A stretch of 64,000 nt of DNA from Robertmurraya andreesenii (GTDB lineage: Bacteria > Bacillota > Bacilli > Bacillales > Cytobacillaceae). The position numbers were made by a program, and so were the translations under genes. The stretch covers positions 1 to 64,000 of the forward strand of contig NZ_JAUSTU010000007.1 of NCBI RefSeq assembly GCF_030813005.1, in the 5' to 3' direction. Positions 16,544 through 24,641 of this stretch are shown piece after piece. Numbering within the stretch: the first letter of the stretch is position 1; each line of letters begins with the position of its first letter. The notes under the pieces are model-generated. The model searched no databases, had not been told where the DNA came from, and worked only from the letters and a program-made list of their open reading frames with translations.

Positions 16544-17107
16544 TTAAAAAAGGGTATTCAAAGGTATTTCAATTTCGGGTAGAACATGGGAGCAGAACAC
16601 GTCTTCAATACTGTAAATATTAGGGGGGCCATAAAAGTTATTTTTTTCAAGTACATACTGTTCAAGAATCTTTTCATTTGGATAGATTAATAAATATTCT
16701 TTAACCCCATGCTTTTGGTATTGGTTTAACTTCTCAATTCGATCTCTTTGCCAAGTAGAAGGAGAAAGGACTTCTACAATAAGATCTGGAGCACCTTTGC
16801 AGCCATTATCATCTAACTTTTTATCATCGCATACTACGCTAATATCCGGCTGTACGACTACGAATTCATGCTCGTCCTCTTCCGCAGACAATCTAACATC
16901 AAATGGTGCAGTATATACTTCACGTGCTTTGCCTTTGAGAAAAGTATATAGTTCCCCTGTAAGCTGGGTTACAATACGTTGATGTTGTCGAGATGGAGCC
17001 GCTTGCAAATAGGGAGTTCCATCAATTATTTCATAACGAGGCTCATCGGCCCATGTTAAGTAGTCAGCATAGGATACTTTTTTAGAGTGAGGTGGTTTCA
17101 TACTCAT
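16544..17107 (-). CDS. Uma2-family (DUF820) putative endonuclease
   Basis: This 187-residue protein has the PD-(D/E)XK-like arrangement of Uma2/DUF820 proteins: YEIIDGTPYLQAAPSRQHQRI near the N-terminus, then VVQPDISVVCD and GAPDLIVEVLSPSTWQRDRIEKLNQYQKHGVKEYLLIYP. The D, E and K residues of PD-x(n)-E-x-L are present (PDLIVEVLSPST). The family is most abundant in cyanobacteria and sporadic in Bacillaceae, which suggests horizontal spread. The start has AAGGAAG upstream. Its biological role is unknown. Confidence 0.85.
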   Translation of the reverse strand: MSMKPPHSKKVSYADYLTWADEPRYEIIDGTPYLQAAPSRQHQRIVTQLTGELYTFLKGKAREVYTAPFDVRLSAEEDEHEFVVVQPDISVVCDDKKLDDNGCKGAPDLIVEVLSPSTWQRDRIEKLNQYQKHGVKEYLLIYPNEKILEQYVLEKNNFYGPPNIYSIEDVFCSHVLPEIEIPLNTLF

Positions 17108-17264
17108 ATAGACACTTCCTTGATTATCCTTATTTTAACATTTGTTATGGTGACTGTCACTTGCCTAAAACATTAATGATTGATACTTCTCCTAGGGTAA
17201 TGCGAGATACAAAGGTGATCGAGCAATTACTTATCAATGAGGTTTGTTGCTCTTAAATTTATAA

Positions 17265-17312
17265 AACGAAAAGGCATTTTGGAATTTGATTATTCCCAAA
17301 TGCCTTTTCGTT
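17265..17312. terminator. Strong bidirectional terminator
   Basis: A ~20-bp stem (AACGAAAAGGCATTTTGGAA with its complement at 17293-17312, one mismatch) has A and T runs on opposite arms. It terminates the minus-strand oxidoreductase gene and any plus-strand transcript. Confidence 0.85.
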
Positions 17313-17382
17313 ATTATGAAATAAAGTTCAATCCACTTACTTTGGTGCAGGGTTGTTATAAGTACAACATTTGCTAGAGTTG

Positions 17383-18459
17383 TTATTTTATATATTCATT
17401 GATGGGCCTTACCAGGTAAACATTGTTTGGAAGCTTATCAGTAGAGATATAACCTGGCTGGGCGTTCACTAGAGCTGGGATGCGGTTGACTACGTTAGCG
17501 CAAGTCAGCTCTACAGTAGCAGGACGGTTGACATTAATGGTCGTTTCAGGTTCACCGTAGAAAGTCCAATCGTTTTTGTCAAAATCGTCAGGCCCATAAA
17601 CCTTGCCAATACACTCGGTTTCGATGGTAATTCCCTCTGCAGTTTCCGTGGTAACAATGGCAGACATACCAGTAGGCTCGCCAGCCTTTATCGTCATACC
17701 CAAGGTATCACTGCGCAAGTCGCTGTGATGGGTAGTAGGTACGCACTTCTGAGTTTGAGAAATAGGTGTAAGCCCCATTTTACTACAGAGCCAACCATTC
17801 TGGTTCCACATATAACTCGGTACATATTCCCCACTCTCTACAAGCCTTTTTTGTTCTTCAGAAGAGAGGTCGTTATAGTTTCCAATCTCCTGGGCGAATT
17901 CTTCTTTCGATAGGCCTGCACCATGACCTTTTGCCAGAGCAATTCCATAGTCTTCTACATTATAGCTGCTGCTTCCTTTAATCTTGGTTATTTTGTGCAT
18001 GGATCCAGCTAGAGTGTCGATTAGAACGCCCCAGTACATGTCGGGATAACCGCTACCAGCCAATGTTACCCCATTTTCTTTCGCCAATTGATCTAATTTC
18101 TGCGTAATAGCTGGGGAAGAATTCCAAGGATAAAGTGCTTCCTCACAAGTAGAAATTGCATTCACTCCATTCTTGGCACATGTGGCAAAAGCTTGCTCAA
18201 TATCAGCCATGGTGCTCAGGGTAGCAACGATACAAACGTCAGGCTTCAATTCTGCCATGATATCTCCAGCATCTTTGACATCAGAAATGATGACTCCAGT
18301 ATGAGCTCCACCCATTATTTCACCGATATCTTTACCGATAACAGCGGGGTTCACATCGAAGGCTGCTACAATGTCAGCACCCTTTTCTAGCAAATAACGC
18401 ATTAAAAATACACTCATCTTTCCACAACCATACTGAGCAACTTTCAGCTTACGGTCCAT
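17383..18459 (-). CDS. NAD(P)-dependent amine dehydrogenase-like oxidoreductase
   Basis: This 358-residue protein has an N-terminal Rossmann fold (KVAQYGCGKMSVFLMRYLLEKGADIVAAFDVNP) of the dihydrodipicolinate-reductase N-domain type. It continues with VCIVATLSTMADIEQAFATCAKNGVNAISTCEEALYP and a GSGYPDMYWGVL segment, the layout of 2,4-diaminopentanoate dehydrogenases and related amine dehydrogenases. No ornithine-degradation gene is nearby, so the substrate is uncertain. Expression runs from the minus strand, and a GGAGG-type site (cctcc on the plus strand) precedes the ATG. It appears monocistronic. Confidence 0.75.
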   Translation of the reverse strand: MDRKLKVAQYGCGKMSVFLMRYLLEKGADIVAAFDVNPAVIGKDIGEIMGGAHTGVIISDVKDAGDIMAELKPDVCIVATLSTMADIEQAFATCAKNGVNAISTCEEALYPWNSSPAITQKLDQLAKENGVTLAGSGYPDMYWGVLIDTLAGSMHKITKIKGSSSYNVEDYGIALAKGHGAGLSKEEFAQEIGNYNDLSSEEQKRLVESGEYVPSYMWNQNGWLCSKMGLTPISQTQKCVPTTHHSDLRSDTLGMTIKAGEPTGMSAIVTTETAEGITIETECIGKVYGPDDFDKNDWTFYGEPETTINVNRPATVELTCANVVNRIPALVNAQPGYISTDKLPNNVYLVRPINEYIK

Positions 18460-18784
18460 ATAATTACCTCCGTCCTTTTTCCTGTGTGAGATTAAGTCAT
18501 GTATACATTTATGCTATCAGGTTCCTTTACAGTTTATTAAGTCCTGCATAAGAGACCTGGTACGCACACAATCGCTAAACAGATAGCTACAAATCTCCTT
18601 CCATGGCTCGCATTTTTTACCATGTATTCTGAAGTCAGTTAACTATCTGATGCTTTTGATTTATTAGATTAGTTATATTTTAACCAATAAATACGAGATT
18701 GTATATAATTTCACAAAGTGTTAACAATTGAGATATTTAAATGAAAGATCATAGTTCTTAATTTTTCTAAGGGTAGCAAAAATC
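18460..18784. other. Divergent intergenic region
   Basis: This region separates the minus-strand oxidoreductase from the plus-strand GntR operon. It is AT-rich and must contain the promoter of the oxidoreductase. I see no riboswitch or gene. The GntR operator starts just after it, at 18785. Confidence 0.4.
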
Positions 18785-18835
18785 ATTTGTTCTATACAAA
18801 CTAGAACAAATCTGTTATATTAAAAATAGAACAAA
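18785..18835 (+). promoter_or_regulatory. Operator of the GntR operon: inverted repeat plus third half-site
   Basis: ATTTGTTCTA (18785-18794) and TAGAACAAAT (18802-18811) form a perfect 10-bp inverted repeat with a 7-base spacer. A third half-site ATAGAACAAA (18826-18835) runs into the ribosome binding site of the GntR gene. This fits autoregulation by the YtrA-like protein encoded directly downstream. Confidence 0.7.
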
Positions 18836-18848
18836 GGAGGGGATATGG

Positions 18849-19223
18849 TTGATTATACAAATTGAGCCTCTGTCAGACATTCCGATTTATACGCAAATTA
18901 CGAATCAAATGATCGAGGGAATAGCAAGGGGCTACATGAAACCTGGTGATTCTCTTCCGTCTGTACGCACATTTGCCGCTGACCTCGGGGTAAATATGCA
19001 CACAGTTAATAAAAGTTATCACGAGTTAGAAAAAAAAGGCATTATTAGCATCATTCCTAAATCCGGTGCAATCATTAACTCTCCGGATAAAACTGAGATG
19101 CATATAAAGAGAATTACTGAAGAATTCAAACCAGTCATTGCTGAAGCCCTTGTTTTAGGATGGGAAAAAGAGCAAATTCAAGAATTGGTTACGTCAATTA
19201 TGATTGATTTAAAGAAGGAATAA
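18849..19223 (+). CDS. YtrA-type GntR regulator
   Basis: This 124-residue protein has a winged-helix GntR domain (residues ~8-75: IPIYTQITNQMIEGIARGYMKPGDSLPSVRTFAADLGVNMHTVNKSYHELEKKG) and only a short helical tail. That is the YtrA subfamily, which usually represses membrane-protein or ABC operons. The start is TTG 18849 with AAGGAGGGG directly upstream. An inverted-repeat operator precedes it. The DUF1648 membrane protein gene follows 35 bases later and is its likely target. Confidence 0.88.
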   Translation: MIIQIEPLSDIPIYTQITNQMIEGIARGYMKPGDSLPSVRTFAADLGVNMHTVNKSYHELEKKGIISIIPKSGAIINSPDKTEMHIKRITEEFKPVIAEALVLGWEKEQIQELVTSIMIDLKKE

Positions 19224-19258
19224 AAATTCATATGTTTTTTTAAGGATGGTGAAAGAGG

Positions 19259-20353
19259 ATGGACATCATATTATTCTTAGTAATTATGATATTTTTGGTT
19301 GCAACGGAAATGGCCATTCCATTTCTTGCAAAACGCACTACTGTTTTTGGAGTTTCAATCCCTGATGAATATTGCAAAGATGCAACACTAGTTTCCTATA
19401 AGAAACGGTATTCTTTGCTCGTTTTCATTGTGGGAGCACTTGCTATCTCCTTATATATAGGCTGGATTTTAACGGGAAATCCTCTTAATGAAACTCAAGT
19501 ACTAGTAGGACTCGCGATTCAATTTGGTATTCTCATTATTTGTACTGCTCTATACTTTTATTTTCATGCCAAAACTCTACAGCAAAAAAGCAGGATGAAG
19601 TGGGGAGAAAATGAAAAAAGAGTAAAAGTAATGGATCTTTCGGTACGTTCTCAGGATTCCATGCTGCCATGGTATATATATTTACTGCCAATTGTCGTGA
19701 CTCTTGGGGTTATAGTTTATACGATACTAAATTACAGCATGCTTCCTGAACAAATTCCAGTTCATTGGGGACCAAATGGAGAACCAGATGCCTTCACCCC
19801 TAAAACGTATGTATCTGCCATTTCCTTACCCTTAGTGATGCTTGTTATCCAATGCATGTTCCTAGGGATCAATGAGACAACAAAGCGGTCCGGTATCAAA
19901 TTAAGTGCTACTAGGCCAGAGGCATCGCGCATTCGTCAATTAACGCTAAGGAAGTATACGAGCTGGTTTCTGTTTTTAGTCAGCATCTTAATGACGATGT
20001 TGTTTTCGTATTTGCAACTAAGAATGGTACACCCTGATTTAGGTGGTAATGCCCTTTCTATCTCGATGCCATTTTTATTCTTAATCGTTATCCTTGTGTC
20101 GACTATTTTCTACGCGATTAAAGTGGGGCGTGCTGGCGAAAACATGAACCTTGAGCAGGAGCCGGGAATTGTAGACATAGATGAGGACCAGTATTGGATT
20201 GGAGGCATTTTTTACTTTAATAAAAATGACCCATCTATTTTCGTGGAGAAGCGCTTTGGGATTGGTTGGACGATTAATTTTGCCAACCCACTTGGCTACT
20301 TAATGATATTCGGGCCACTTCTACTGATCCTATTAATTACTATTCTAACCTAA
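19259..20353 (+). CDS. DUF1648/DUF5808-type membrane protein
   Basis: This 364-residue protein has about eight membrane helices. A central block (SMLPEQIPVHWGPNGEPDAFTPKT) is the DUF1648 signature, and the C-terminal DQYWIGGIFYFNKNDPSIFVEKRFGIGWTINFANP matches DUF5808. Such proteins occur next to YtrA-like or ArsR-like regulators (compare B. subtilis SdpI/YfhL-type immunity proteins, which share DUF1648). An envelope-stress or immunity role is therefore possible but inferred. It lies 35 bases after the GntR gene and 20 before the hydrolase. Confidence 0.8.
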   Translation: MDIILFLVIMIFLVATEMAIPFLAKRTTVFGVSIPDEYCKDATLVSYKKRYSLLVFIVGALAISLYIGWILTGNPLNETQVLVGLAIQFGILIICTALYFYFHAKTLQQKSRMKWGENEKRVKVMDLSVRSQDSMLPWYIYLLPIVVTLGVIVYTILNYSMLPEQIPVHWGPNGEPDAFTPKTYVSAISLPLVMLVIQCMFLGINETTKRSGIKLSATRPEASRIRQLTLRKYTSWFLFLVSILMTMLFSYLQLRMVHPDLGGNALSISMPFLFLIVILVSTIFYAIKVGRAGENMNLEQEPGIVDIDEDQYWIGGIFYFNKNDPSIFVEKRFGIGWTINFANPLGYLMIFGPLLLILLITILT

Positions 20354-20373
20354 ATTAATTTGGAGGGTGTTTT

Positions 20374-21666
20374 TTGAAAAAAATAGGACTAGTTATTCTT
20401 ATCATCTGTAGTATATCTTTATTACTCATTAGCTGTAGTCAAGAAAAAAAGGAATTGAAAACAAAGGAGAAAGGTGGAGTTCCATTGGAAAAAATAGCTG
20501 GGACTTGGGAAGGGTCTATCCAAATACCGAATCAACCTCTTCCAATTATCGTTCAATTTTCAAACAAAAGCGGCACGATTAGTATCCCTGCTCAAGGAGT
20601 CCAGAACTACCCATTAACAGAGGTCAACTTAGAAGCAGAAGGCATTACATTTACAATGGATATTCAGAAACAGCATATTGCCTTTGATGGAAAAGTTGGA
20701 GATGAGAAAATAACAGGCACATTTAAACAAAATGGTCAGTCCTTCCCGTTTGAATTAATGAAAGAGGAAGATGTGGCAGCAGAGGATTCAGGCGATAATG
20801 TACAAATTGAGCGTCAGGAAGGCCTCATGTATGGTCAGCTTGAGCTCCCTAGTGGAGAGGGACCTTTCCCTGTCATGATTATCCTTGCTGGCTCTGGCCC
20901 AACTGATAAAGATGGAAATTCCACCCTACTACCAGGAAAAAATAATAGCCTAAAAATGCTCGCAGAGGACTTAGCCGCTAAAGGCATTGCCAGTATTCGC
21001 TATGACAAACGTGGAATCGGCAAAAATCTCAGTTTAGGTGGAAATGAAGAGGATTTACGCTTTGAACACTATATTGATGATGCCGCAGCCTGGGTGCAAT
21101 TTGCGAAGGAAGATAAGCGTTTTTCAAAGGTAGGTGTAATTGGTCATAGTGAAGGGTCGTTAATTGGAATGGTTGCCGCACAAAAGGCAGAGGCAGACGT
21201 ATTTGTTTCCATTGCAGGTGCTGGGAGACCAATAGACGAAGTGCTAACCGAGCAGCTTGTTGGGCAATTACCCGCAAATCTCCAAAAGGAATCAGCAGAA
21301 ATACTAGAAAAGTTAAAAAAGGGAGAGAGAGTGAAAGAAGTTAGTACGGAATTACAAAGTCTGTACCGCTCTTCTGTTCAGCCTTATATGATTTCTTGGC
21401 TGCAATACAATCCACAAAAGGAAATAGAGAAGCTGGATTGTCCTGTACTCATTATTAATGGTTCGCATGATATCCAAGTACCTGTTGCAGATGCTGAACG
21501 ATTACATGAGGCAAAAGAAGCATCTAGTCTCTACATTGTAGAGGGAATGAACCACATCCTTAAGGAAGCGCCAGAGGAGCGAGAAGGAAATATTGCAACA
21601 TATACAAATCCTGACTTACCTTTAGCTGAGGGACTAATTAGCCATATAATTGAATTCTTAGAGTAA
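20374..21666 (+). CDS. Membrane-anchored alpha/beta hydrolase lipoprotein
   Basis: This 430-residue protein starts at TTG with GGAGGG upstream. It has a lipoprotein signal (lipid Cys21 in LLLISC) and a ~110-residue N-terminal beta domain (GTWEGSIQIPNQPLPIIVQF), followed by an alpha/beta hydrolase fold. Visible active-site parts are the oxyanion region GSGPTDKDGN, the nucleophile elbow GHSEGS, the acid in INGSHDIQVP and the His in EGMNHILKEAP. Related lipoproteins act as secreted esterases or peptidases. It is the third gene of the GntR operon and ends at a clear terminator. Confidence 0.85.
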   Translation: MKKIGLVILIICSISLLLISCSQEKKELKTKEKGGVPLEKIAGTWEGSIQIPNQPLPIIVQFSNKSGTISIPAQGVQNYPLTEVNLEAEGITFTMDIQKQHIAFDGKVGDEKITGTFKQNGQSFPFELMKEEDVAAEDSGDNVQIERQEGLMYGQLELPSGEGPFPVMIILAGSGPTDKDGNSTLLPGKNNSLKMLAEDLAAKGIASIRYDKRGIGKNLSLGGNEEDLRFEHYIDDAAAWVQFAKEDKRFSKVGVIGHSEGSLIGMVAAQKAEADVFVSIAGAGRPIDEVLTEQLVGQLPANLQKESAEILEKLKKGERVKEVSTELQSLYRSSVQPYMISWLQYNPQKEIEKLDCPVLIINGSHDIQVPVADAERLHEAKEASSLYIVEGMNHILKEAPEEREGNIATYTNPDLPLAEGLISHIIEFLE

Positions 21667-21716
21667 GGAAATGGACCTAGTGCGATGAAGATATTGAACA
21701 TGGTCATTTAAAAAGA

Positions 21717-21753
21717 AAAGCTTTACAGAGATTTTTCTACTGTAAAGCTTTTT
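21717..21753. terminator. Terminator after the GntR-DUF1648-hydrolase operon
   Basis: AAAGCTTTACAG (21717-21728) pairs perfectly with CTGTAAAGCTTT (21740-21751), followed by T residues. The A-rich left flank also allows use on the minus strand for the DUF5692 gene. Confidence 0.8.
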
Positions 21754-21801
21754 ATAAAATATTCAGCCTTCTGTCATTCCTGTGGAACGACTACGCACTG
21801 C

Positions 21802-22767
21802 TTAAACTGACAATGCTTTACCGACAGCTATTTCCTGTTCTTTGCTCGAATCTTTACGTAATGCATTGACTTCCTCATATTCCTTCGTATCCTTCCAAAG
21901 TTCATCTTTCAAAGGATTGAGTCGATATTTAATAATACGTGCTACTTGCCATACTGCAAGGACTACGTTTAAAGCTAAGCTTATTAAAGCAATCGTCCAG
22001 TTGGCTGCAGGATTGTATGAAACGCTTACATTGAATGTGCTTCCCACTGCGAAAAAGTGTGGAAAGGTCATTACCCACATCATCCAAAAGGATAGTGTTT
22101 GAGCACGGTTCTGCATCCAAGTGCCTTTTGCCCAAAGAAGTGCAGGTACCGTTGCAGCTATATTTAAAGCTACTCCTGAATAAAAGGCATTACCAGGTGC
22201 GCATGAGTAGACATAAGCGATATTCCATGCACCATAGGCAATAATCCATAGTTTTGTTTGGTCTGGCCATTGCATATCTTTTTTCTTACCAGAGGTTGCA
22301 AATATTCCAACCCAACCACAAATTAGCAGAAGGTTTAATATACCTGCAATTGCGTTAACATAGTTCCAACCACCAGAGATGTAATACATCCCATCAACTA
22401 TTCCTTCGAAACCCATAATCCCCACTTGAAACTCTCGAATAACTGCCTCTGCAATATTAATTGCTAATATGGCTGGTACGAGAATTAAATACCATGGATG
22501 TTTTTTGTGGAAATTTGTAAAACGAATTACCATGTAAATCAGACTTCCGGCTAATGCTGAATAGACTTTTACCCAGTGGAACCATGAAGTAAGTTCAGGA
22601 TCTGACGTAAAGTACCAAATAGGTGTTAATACGACTGGCAAGACCATGAATATGATCACGCTTCCCCACTTACTAGAACGAACTACTTCATTTAAACCAA
22701 TAAGTAGACCAAAAACAACGAACCACATAATAGCATTGTACCAAGGGATAGATTCAAAAAAGAACAT
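21802..22767 (-). CDS. DUF5692-type membrane protein
   Basis: This 321-residue integral membrane protein has about nine or ten hydrophobic helices and a charged cytoplasmic C-terminus. The segments WYNAIMWFVVFGLLIGLNEVVRSSKWGS, YGAWNIAYVYSCAPGNAFYSGVALN and WVMTFPHFFAVGSTFNVSVSYNPAANW match what I recall of DUF5692 proteins, which have no known function. It is transcribed divergently from a TetR gene. A near-perfect palindrome about 110 bases upstream suggests that regulator controls it. Confidence 0.7.
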   Translation of the reverse strand: MFFFESIPWYNAIMWFVVFGLLIGLNEVVRSSKWGSVIIFMVLPVVLTPIWYFTSDPELTSWFHWVKVYSALAGSLIYMVIRFTNFHKKHPWYLILVPAILAINIAEAVIREFQVGIMGFEGIVDGMYYISGGWNYVNAIAGILNLLLICGWVGIFATSGKKKDMQWPDQTKLWIIAYGAWNIAYVYSCAPGNAFYSGVALNIAATVPALLWAKGTWMQNRAQTLSFWMMWVMTFPHFFAVGSTFNVSVSYNPAANWTIALISLALNVVLAVWQVARIIKYRLNPLKDELWKDTKEYEEVNALRKDSSKEQEIAVGKALSV

Positions 22768-22873
22768 GACATGCCTCTCCTTTCATTTTTTGAAATAATA
22801 ACTTGAGACAAACCATATTAAAGTATAATTCCCTGCAATACTTGGATAAAAGCTAGTATTGCTCGATGTTATT

Positions 22874-22901
22874 TAGACATAACGAACGTTCGGTATGTCT
22901 A
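22874..22901. promoter_or_regulatory. TetR-type operator palindrome
   Basis: A 28-bp palindrome centred on CGAACGTTCG, with flanks TAGACATA and TATGTCTA, has only one mismatched pair. It lies between the divergent DUF5692 and TetR genes, nearer the former. The AACGAACGTTCG core is typical of TetR-family operators. Confidence 0.8.
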
Positions 22902-23029
22902 TGTGAAAAGTGTAACAAATTTTTCCAACATTGTCAATCATCAATAATTCTAGGCAAATCCTACTCTTCGATATTGTTATTTCACTTGTGATATAATGAA
23001 TAATTATATGTAAGGAGTATCGTTGCCAG

Positions 23030-23635
23030 ATGAAGAGCGATGGAAAAATGAAAATTTTAGAAGCAGCTAGAGCTATTATTATTGAACATGGTATTCAAGG
23101 TGCGACAATTCGTGGAATCGCTCAACAGGCGGGCGTTAGCACAGGTGCTATTTATCATTATTACGATTCAAAAGAGGCTATATTGTATGATGTGATGGAT
23201 GAGGGCTTAAGTGAGATTAAACGAATTGCAACTATATCGCTCGAGGATAAAAAAAGGTTTCAAGAAATCATTCAGGAAATATTTGATGGAATGCAAGAGC
23301 GTTTTAAAAAGGATGCTGAAAATCGATTGCAATTTTATTTAGCTCATGAGGCCATGCTAGGAAATGAGGAGTTAAAACATAAATTTAAGGAAAAGTATCA
23401 GGATTGGATTAATCGACTAGAAGCTATATTTGTTCAAGCATATGATGCAAAATCTGGACCGTTAACAAGAGCAGTGGCAACCTGGACGATGGCAGCAATT
23501 GATGGGATGGTTCTTCAGATCCTTCTCCACACTGATACTGTTGAGCTAAAACATATTAACCAAGTATTAGAGTTTCTTTTAAGTGAAGGTTTTTCGCACT
23601 TCTTTAAAGTCATTCACGAAGTACCCGACAAATGA
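23030..23635 (+). CDS. TetR/AcrR-family regulator
   Basis: This 201-residue protein has an N-terminal TetR helix-turn-helix (residues ~8-54: KILEAARAIIIEHGIQGATIRGIAQQAGVSTGAIYHYYDSKEAIL) and an all-helical ligand-binding half. AAGGAG lies 12 bases before the ATG. It is divergent from the DUF5692 membrane protein, with a palindrome between them, so it probably represses that gene and perhaps itself. The inducer is unknown. Confidence 0.9.
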   Translation: MKSDGKMKILEAARAIIIEHGIQGATIRGIAQQAGVSTGAIYHYYDSKEAILYDVMDEGLSEIKRIATISLEDKKRFQEIIQEIFDGMQERFKKDAENRLQFYLAHEAMLGNEELKHKFKEKYQDWINRLEAIFVQAYDAKSGPLTRAVATWTMAAIDGMVLQILLHTDTVELKHINQVLEFLLSEGFSHFFKVIHEVPDK

Positions 23636-23850
23636 TAGTATTTTATTCACAAACATATATGGGATATTTACTACATAACTCTATATACCAACTTTTTTCT
23701 ATAGGAGTAATGATTGAATATACCACACAAAACGAACAGTTCTACAGAGATATTCCTTCATAGGCTATTCAGACAAAAGCCATTCCCCGCATTATCCCTG
23801 TAAATAATGTTTGTGAAATAAGATTCCGCGGGGAGTGACACCGTTGTCAA

Positions 23851-24228
23851 TTATTCTATTTCCCATGACATCGTAAAACTACCTTGATGTTTCTCCCCTT
23901 CTATTTGGAGCTTGTATTGACCTGATTGGTTTAGTTCAACTGTATCTCCTGGTTTTAATGTTTTGATTGTTTTTCCATCTGAGTCTATCACCCTTGCAAT
24001 TAGTTCTCCCTTTTTAGTTTCTGCCGAAAAATTTAAGACGAGCGTTTCTTGATTATCAAGTTTTACCTTTGCATAATAATGACCGGAGAATTGATTGTAT
24101 TCCCCACTTAAACTGTTCTTTGTAGAATTAATTTCCCCTATTGTTATTACGTAAGAACCACCTGTGCATCCAACTAAATATAAGGACATAAGCACAGATA
24201 AAAATAACAAGCCCATTTTTTTCATCAC
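23851..24228 (-). CDS. Small lipoprotein, uncharacterised
   Basis: This 125-residue protein has a lipoprotein signal (lipid Cys21 in LYLVGC) and a ~100-residue beta-rich mature part (YYAKVKLDNQETLVLNFSAETKKGELIARVIDSDGKTIKTLKPGDTVELNQSGQYKLQIEGEKHQGSFTMSWEIE). This resembles small secreted beta-sandwich proteins. It is probably anchored on the outer membrane face. I recognise no catalytic motif. It is monocistronic on the minus strand between a TetR gene and an unknown membrane protein. Confidence 0.75.
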   Translation of the reverse strand: MMKKMGLLFLSVLMSLYLVGCTGGSYVITIGEINSTKNSLSGEYNQFSGHYYAKVKLDNQETLVLNFSAETKKGELIARVIDSDGKTIKTLKPGDTVELNQSGQYKLQIEGEKHQGSFTMSWEIE

Positions 24229-24641
24229 TAGTTAATCCCCCATTATTATAGGTTCTTTTATCTACTTCCATTTTAGCATTAAAAGTTTCTCTCCCAACTA
24301 TAACAATTATAAATAAAGGCTGTATTCGTGCAGATTGTGACTTTGGAATTGCTAGGTACCGTTTCCAAACTCAAAAATATAGGCAGCCTAAAAGAGGAGA
24401 TGGTGAACTCCGTTATTAGACTGCCTTCATTAAATATAGATTTTTACATAGGTGAAGTAATTTGTGACCATCGCTTCAGCATATTGTGAATTACGTAGAA
24501 AAATAAAATGTAGGAACGAGGATCCTAGCTCCTCGTTCCTACAGATTTTAACGCTATTGAAAATTGACTTGGCTTGCTTGCCTAGTACGAAACAATTTCC
24601 AATCCAGTAGGGCATGTTCAGGAAGTGATAATGACTTGCTT
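24229..24641. other. Intergenic stretch with two hairpins
   Basis: No gene is visible in this stretch. An imperfect stem (AGGCAGCCTAA near 24381 with TTAGACTGCCT near 24414) precedes the strong terminator at 24509-24543. A short minus-strand frame at 24430-24615 overlaps that terminator and is not credible. Confidence 0.5.
24509..24543 (-). terminator. Terminator of the 562-residue membrane protein gene
   Basis: A perfect 13-bp stem (TGTAGGAACGAGG with its complement at 24531-24543) is followed on the minus strand by TTTTATTTTT. Confidence 0.85.

Noticed and set aside
17165..17257. Short frame LPKTLMIDTSPRVMRDTKVIEQLL before a stop
   Set aside because: It has a protein-like look and may be a gene relic, but I could not match it to any family and it is too short to support.
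23784..23836. CCCCGC / GCGGGG inverted repeat downstream of the small lipoprotein gene
   Set aside because: The arms are only six bases with a long loop and no T run on either strand, so neither a terminator nor an operator can be argued.
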